A stretch of 64,000 nucleotides of DNA. It comes from Gymnogyps californianus. Its lineage: Eukaryota; Chordata; Aves; Accipitriformes; Cathartidae. Below the pieces are notes generated by a model. That model saw only the letters and a program-made list of their open reading frames with translations. It was not told the DNA's origin and ran no database searches. The stretch lies in assembly GCF_018139145.2 (NCBI RefSeq), contig NC_059475.1, positions 18,046,937-18,110,936 on the forward strand. The letters are read 5' to 3'. Of the stretch, positions 61,021 to 64,000 are shown one piece after another (positions within the stretch are counted from its first letter, which is position 1; every line of letters begins with the position of its first letter). Position numbers and translations under genes: made by a program.

Positions 61021-61187
61021 CATAGAATCATAGAATAGTTTGGGTTGGAAGGGACCTTTAAAGGTCATCTAGTCCAACCCCCCTGCAATGAGCAGGGACA
61101 TCTTCAACTAGATCAGGTTGCTCAGAGCCCATCCAACTTGACCTTGAATGTTTCCAGGGATGGAGCAATGTTTCCATGGGATGGAGC
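61021..61187 (-). repeat. Young CR1 LINE 3' fragment in IGF2 intron 3
   Basis: The + strand begins catagaatcatagaata, the complement of the CR1 terminal repeat (ATTCTATG)2. It continues with tgggttggaagggaccttta and then ccaaccccctgcaatgagca-type text (actual bases at 61075-61094), caggttgctcagagcccatc and tttccaggga, the standard reverse complement of a bird CR1 3' end. Only about 150 bp remain, as is usual for 5'-truncated CR1. Its inner end shows an imperfect 20/21-bp tandem duplication (aatgtttccagggatggagc at 61147-61166, repeated with one added base at 61167-61187). It fills over a third of the 452-bp intron. Confidence 0.95.
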
Positions 61188-61261
61188 TCAGAGGGGAACC
61201 CCCATCTGGAGGGCGGGCAGGCTTGTGGCGAGGCTGACGTTGCTATCCCGTCCCCTTGCAG

Positions 61262-61504
61262 GAGAGCTTCCAGAAGCCCTCACACGCCAAGTACTCCAAG
61301 TACGACGTGTGGCAGAAGAAGAGCTCCCAGCGGCTGCAGCGGGAGGTGCCCGGCATCCTGCGGGCTCGCCAGTACCGGTGGCAGGCGGAGGGGCTGCAAG
61401 CGGCCGAGGAAGCTAAGGTGCTGCACCGTCCTCTCATCTCCCTGCCCAGCCAGAGGCCCCCGGCGGTGCGAGCCTCCCCCGAAACGGCTGGCCCCCAGAA
61501 ATGA
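61262..61504 (+). CDS. IGF2: IGF2 last coding exon: E domain and stop
   Basis: The acceptor is ccccttgcag, ending at 61261. 80 codons and TGA (61502-61504) encode most of the E propeptide, which prohormone convertases remove from mature IGF2. Recognisable blocks are ESFQKPSHAKYSKYDVWQKK, QRLQREVPGILRARQYRWQA and LISLPSQRPP. Compared with chicken as recalled, substitutions occur at several sites (for example YDVW for YNVW and a PQK end). The frame is uninterrupted. Confidence 0.97.
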   Translation, partial: ESFQKPSHAKYSKYDVWQKKSSQRLQREVPGILRARQYRWQAEGLQAAEEAKVLHRPLISLPSQRPPAVRASPETAGPQK

Positions 61505-62056
61505 ACCCTGACCAGCCGTCTCGATTTTTGATCTCCCGGGGGAGGGCGGGAGGACTGGCAAAACCCGGCCCCCGAGCCCCTCCGTCCCCGGGGCCGCCGA
61601 GCCGAGGAGCGGGGCGGCGGGGCACCCTCACGCCGCTCCGGCCCCAACCAAACAACTGACACAGCAAGGAGGGGATGGCAGCGGCCGTGGCGGCGGCAGT
61701 GAGCAGCGCCGCTCCCGCGGCATCGTCCTTTCGGGGTGGGGGGGAGGGTTGTTTCATTTCCCAGGCCTGTTTCGTTCCCCCGCGCCCCCAGTATTTCCAA
61801 GCCTGTACTTGCAAAGGGACAGTTTGGCACTTGAACTTTTTGCTGCCGGGCGCTGTGTGACATCCCTGGTGCCAACGCCAGAAGACAAAAGAAAGAGCAA
61901 GAGGGAAAAAGGGTATGAAGTTAAAATTTTTTTTAAATCTTTTTTTTCTCGAGAAGAAGAGTCCATTCCGTGTCTTTCTTGACAATAAAGTGAAAAAAAA
62001 AATAAAATGGGGAGAAATATTGAGGGATATAATTTTTTCGCCTCATTCCCACCCCA

Positions 62057-62082
62057 CTTTTTTCTTCTTTTTTTTTTCTTTT
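62057..62082 (+). other. IGF2: Pyrimidine tract in IGF2 3'UTR
   Basis: 26 consecutive U/C, mostly U (in the RNA). Bases 62065-62080 are perfectly complementary to 62296-62311 in the downstream purine tract. It could also bind PTB or HuR-type proteins. Confidence 0.8.
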
Positions 62083-62234
62083 GGTTTTCTTATTTTTATA
62101 ACTTTCTTTTGCACCTTTAAAAGAAAAACGTACCTGAAAAGAAGTTCCGAGGAGCCCCCATCTGCATTTTTGTGTGTGTGCTTCATTACAAGATTCCAAA
62201 TCGACTTGCACCTTTTTGAAATCATTGATGACGT

Positions 62235-62316
62235 GAGAAAGAGAGGAAGAGGAGAGAGAAAGCGAGAAAGGGAGAAGAAAAAGGAAAGGCGAAAGAAGAA
62301 AAAAAAAAGAAAAAAG
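62235..62316 (+). other. IGF2: 82-nt purine tract in IGF2 3'UTR
   Basis: 80 of 82 bases are A or G, interrupted only by C at 62263 and 62290. It lies about 150 nt downstream of the pyrimidine tract. It may form triplex DNA or pair with the upstream tract in RNA. Confidence 0.85.
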
Positions 62317-62532
62317 TGAGCTGATGCTCACTTTAAATGGAGGAGGCGTCTGCATTGCACATTTGCCACGGATTTAGTTGATTTATATATATAATATATT
62401 ATATAACTTTTTTGGCAAAAAAAGCACTATTTTTATGGGACATTTTGTGTAGTATCTGAAGAGGGATTGTAATGTTTAAAATGTGTTATGGTGCTAAAGT
62501 AAGTTGGAAGGGAAAAAACCCAGAAATAGCAA

Positions 62533-62548
62533 GGGAGGGTGGGGAGGG
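62533..62548 (+). other. IGF2: G-quadruplex motif in IGF2 3'UTR
   Basis: GGGAGGGTGGGGAGGG has four G-runs joined by one-base loops, one of the most stable quadruplex patterns. Mammalian IGF2 mRNA is known to have a G-rich quadruplex-forming element near an endonucleolytic cleavage site in its 3'UTR. This is a candidate counterpart by character only; homology is not shown. Confidence 0.7.
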
Positions 62549-62681
62549 AAGGACAAGATAGCGAATACTGAACTTGAAATTTTAGCTTTTCGTTTTAGGA
62601 AAAGTGTGATAAATGTGTTTCTTTTCTCTTCTGAAATATAGCTTGGTCATGACCATATGAGCTAGTTGGCTGTTACTCATG

Positions 62682-62765
62682 TACACAGATGCACGCACAC
62701 ACAGAAATACATCGACACGCATCCTTTTTTTTTAAAAAAAAACAACAAAACCACCACAATTTAGA
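62682..62765 (+). other. IGF2: CA-rich element in IGF2 3'UTR
   Basis: The sequence contains acacagatgcacgcacacac and agaaatacatcgacacgcat, then an A/T-run and aaacaacaaaaccaccacaa. Dense CA/ACA/CAU motifs are the kind recognised by IGF2BP (IMP/ZBP1) proteins, which are named for IGF2 mRNA. Binding is inferred. Confidence 0.4.
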
Positions 62766-63449
62766 CTAAAAGGGAACTGTTCTAGAGACAAACTATTTTG
62801 AACGGTGAAGGTGTTGCCAGTTACAACTCAAGGCCCTGCTTCTGCATGGACCGCCGGTGGAGCTTGGCTTCCTGAGCCACGAGGGACCTACTGCTTCCTC
62901 CCCACCCTGACGGCTTGCTCACGCGCCGATGCTCCAGCGAGCGGGCGAGTGGGTGGCCCTCGCCGCCGAGGCCCTGCAGAAGCACCAGCTCCGTGCCCCA
63001 TCATCTCCTTTTCCTTCTCTTGCCCTTTGCGTCCTTCTCGCCAGACCCCCCCTTCCTGCCCTGCGCCCCCCGCCCTCCTCCCCTCACCCCGTCCCGGGGC
63101 TGCAGAGGAGGAGGGCTGCACCCAGGCGGCTGCAGGGCTGGGACCGCTGCATGGGACGGGGGGAAAAGGCAAGTCTCTGGCTTGAGGCTCGGGACTCGGT
63201 GAGTGGATGGGTTTGAGAGGTGGGCAGAGGGCTGTAAAATAGGTTGGTTTTAAAATAATATATATTATCTGTCTAGGAACCGTAAAATGGGGGGAATCAA
63301 TTACATCTCCCTATGATATACTCTCACTTGCTAATAAAATGGGGACACTCTGTTAACCAGTTCTGTACTTGCTTTGTCTTATATATCCATACATTTAAAA
63401 CATAAAAAAAAAAAGACTACTTGAATTGTATTCTATTTCATGGTTTGGA

Positions 63450-63480
63450 GGGGAGGGCTAGGGGGAGTCTTGAGAGGGGG
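63450..63480 (+). other. IGF2: Second G-quadruplex motif in IGF2 3'UTR
   Basis: There are G-runs of 4, 3, 5 and 5 with loops of 1, 3 and 10 bases. It is less compact than the motif at 62533 but still fits the quadruplex pattern. Confidence 0.6.
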
Positions 63481-63642
63481 AGGATTTTAATGTATAATCC
63501 TTTTGTTTGTTATTACCTTGCAATGTTGAGCCATGAAGCCTTTGTTTAAAAAAAAATGGCACTGCAATACACGACAAAGAAAATCCTTTATTTATTTTAT
63601 TAAATATATATGGAAAAGAATGAAAATCAGTCCAAATTAAGA

Positions 63643-63671
63643 GGGGGGGAAGGGAAGTGGGTGGGGTGGGG
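63643..63671 (+). other. IGF2: Third G-quadruplex motif in IGF2 3'UTR
   Basis: G-runs of 7, 3, 3, 4 and 4 are separated by short loops (2, 4, 1 and 1 bases). It lies directly before AATAAA at 63679, where it could affect 3' end formation. Confidence 0.65.
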
Positions 63672-63806
63672 AAGGCAGAATAAAAACAGAGCAATTGCAA
63701 ATAATTGACTTTTTTTTTCCTTTTCATGTGTCTTTTTTTAAAAGAAACCTAGGTTTTATTTTTTAAAAAGAGAAGTAAAAGCTTTCCTGGATGCTTTGTA
63801 CCAAAA

Positions 63807-63812
63807 AATAAA
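63807..63812 (+). terminator. IGF2: Likely distal IGF2 polyadenylation signal
   Basis: AATAAA is immediately followed by a second overlapping copy (63813-63818) and a long A run, then TCTGTT. A further AATAAA lies at 63842. Choice among the signals is by position. The last ~150 bp of the window show nothing further. Confidence 0.5.
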
Positions 63813-64000
63813 AATAAAAAAAAAAAAAAATCTGTTAAGCAAATAAATATCCATCCAGAATATGAAGCCTGACTTTTTCTTTTACTTTTCATTTATTTTT
63901 GCTCCTGGGGTGAGAGCTGGGTGGGAAGAAGGCCACACCAAGTGCCACTCTTTGTGGAGGAACAGGGTGTGTTGCAGCTCTTCTTTTTGGGGCTCAAACC

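Larger units (their letters stand above)
61505..63812 (+). other. IGF2: IGF2 3'UTR
   Basis: The 3'UTR runs from the stop to an estimated end near 63.83 kb. AATAAA signals occur at 61984-61989, 63333-63338, 63679-63684, 63807-63812 and 63842-63847, so alternative 3' ends are possible. A long 3'UTR is characteristic of IGF2. It contains a pyrimidine tract (62057-62082), a purine tract (62235-62316), an AT palindrome-like stretch (about 62382-62406), a CA-rich element (62682-62765) and three quadruplex-prone G clusters, listed separately. Confidence 0.7.

Noticed and set aside
1..64000. CRISPR arrays, bacterial operons, riboswitches, rRNA or tRNA genes
   Set aside because: No such structures were seen. 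The window is spliced vertebrate DNA and the repeats present are minisatellites and retroposons.

Overview
This is vertebrate nuclear DNA, and it looks avian. It carries the conserved TH–INS–IGF2 gene trio, all on the + strand: the last three coding exons of tyrosine hydroxylase (TH, the first one cut by the window edge), a complete preproinsulin gene (INS) and a complete insulin-like growth factor 2 gene (IGF2). The insulin A and B chains and the IGF2 signal peptide and E domain are of bird type as I remember the chicken proteins. The C-peptide, signal peptide and E domain differ at several sites from chicken, so a non-chicken bird is likely. CR1 retroposon fragments, the dominant interspersed repeat of birds, support this.

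Layout. 1-3435: TH C-terminal exons. 3436-19540: TH-INS spacer, which holds a decayed endogenous retrovirus on the minus strand (about 6.56-10.31 kb) and ancient MIR-like SINE relics. 19545-24025: INS, with promoter, a non-coding first exon, two coding exons and a 3.1 kb second intron that contains an old CR1 and a perfect 62-bp tandem duplication. 24026-44600: a 20 kb INS-IGF2 spacer without a recognisable gene, holding CR1 and MIR relics and a CTCF-like site. 44600-46430: the CpG-island promoter and leader exon of IGF2. 46.4-61.5 kb: the IGF2 body, with two introns of 7-8 kb (the second with two minisatellites) and a short third intron carrying a young CR1. 61505 to about 63.8 kb: a long IGF2 3'UTR with G-quadruplex motifs, purine/pyrimidine tracts, a CA-rich element and several polyadenylation signals.

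How the genes work together. TH makes L-DOPA for catecholamines. INS and IGF2 are paralogous secreted hormones that signal through insulin and IGF receptors.

Most interesting points: (1) two ATGs lie between the INS TATA box and the expected pancreatic start site. One is in frame with preproinsulin across the splice junction with no stop. The other opens a 101-codon frame that overlaps the B-chain coding region. (2) The first ATG of the IGF2 leader exon also splices in frame to the IGF2 signal peptide, predicting a 38-residue N-terminal extension. (3) Exon phases would allow TH exons to be spliced onto INS exon 2, with different outcomes depending on the TH donor. (4) The IGF2 3'UTR has strong G-quadruplex candidates, reminiscent of the G-rich cleavage element known from mammalian IGF2 mRNA.
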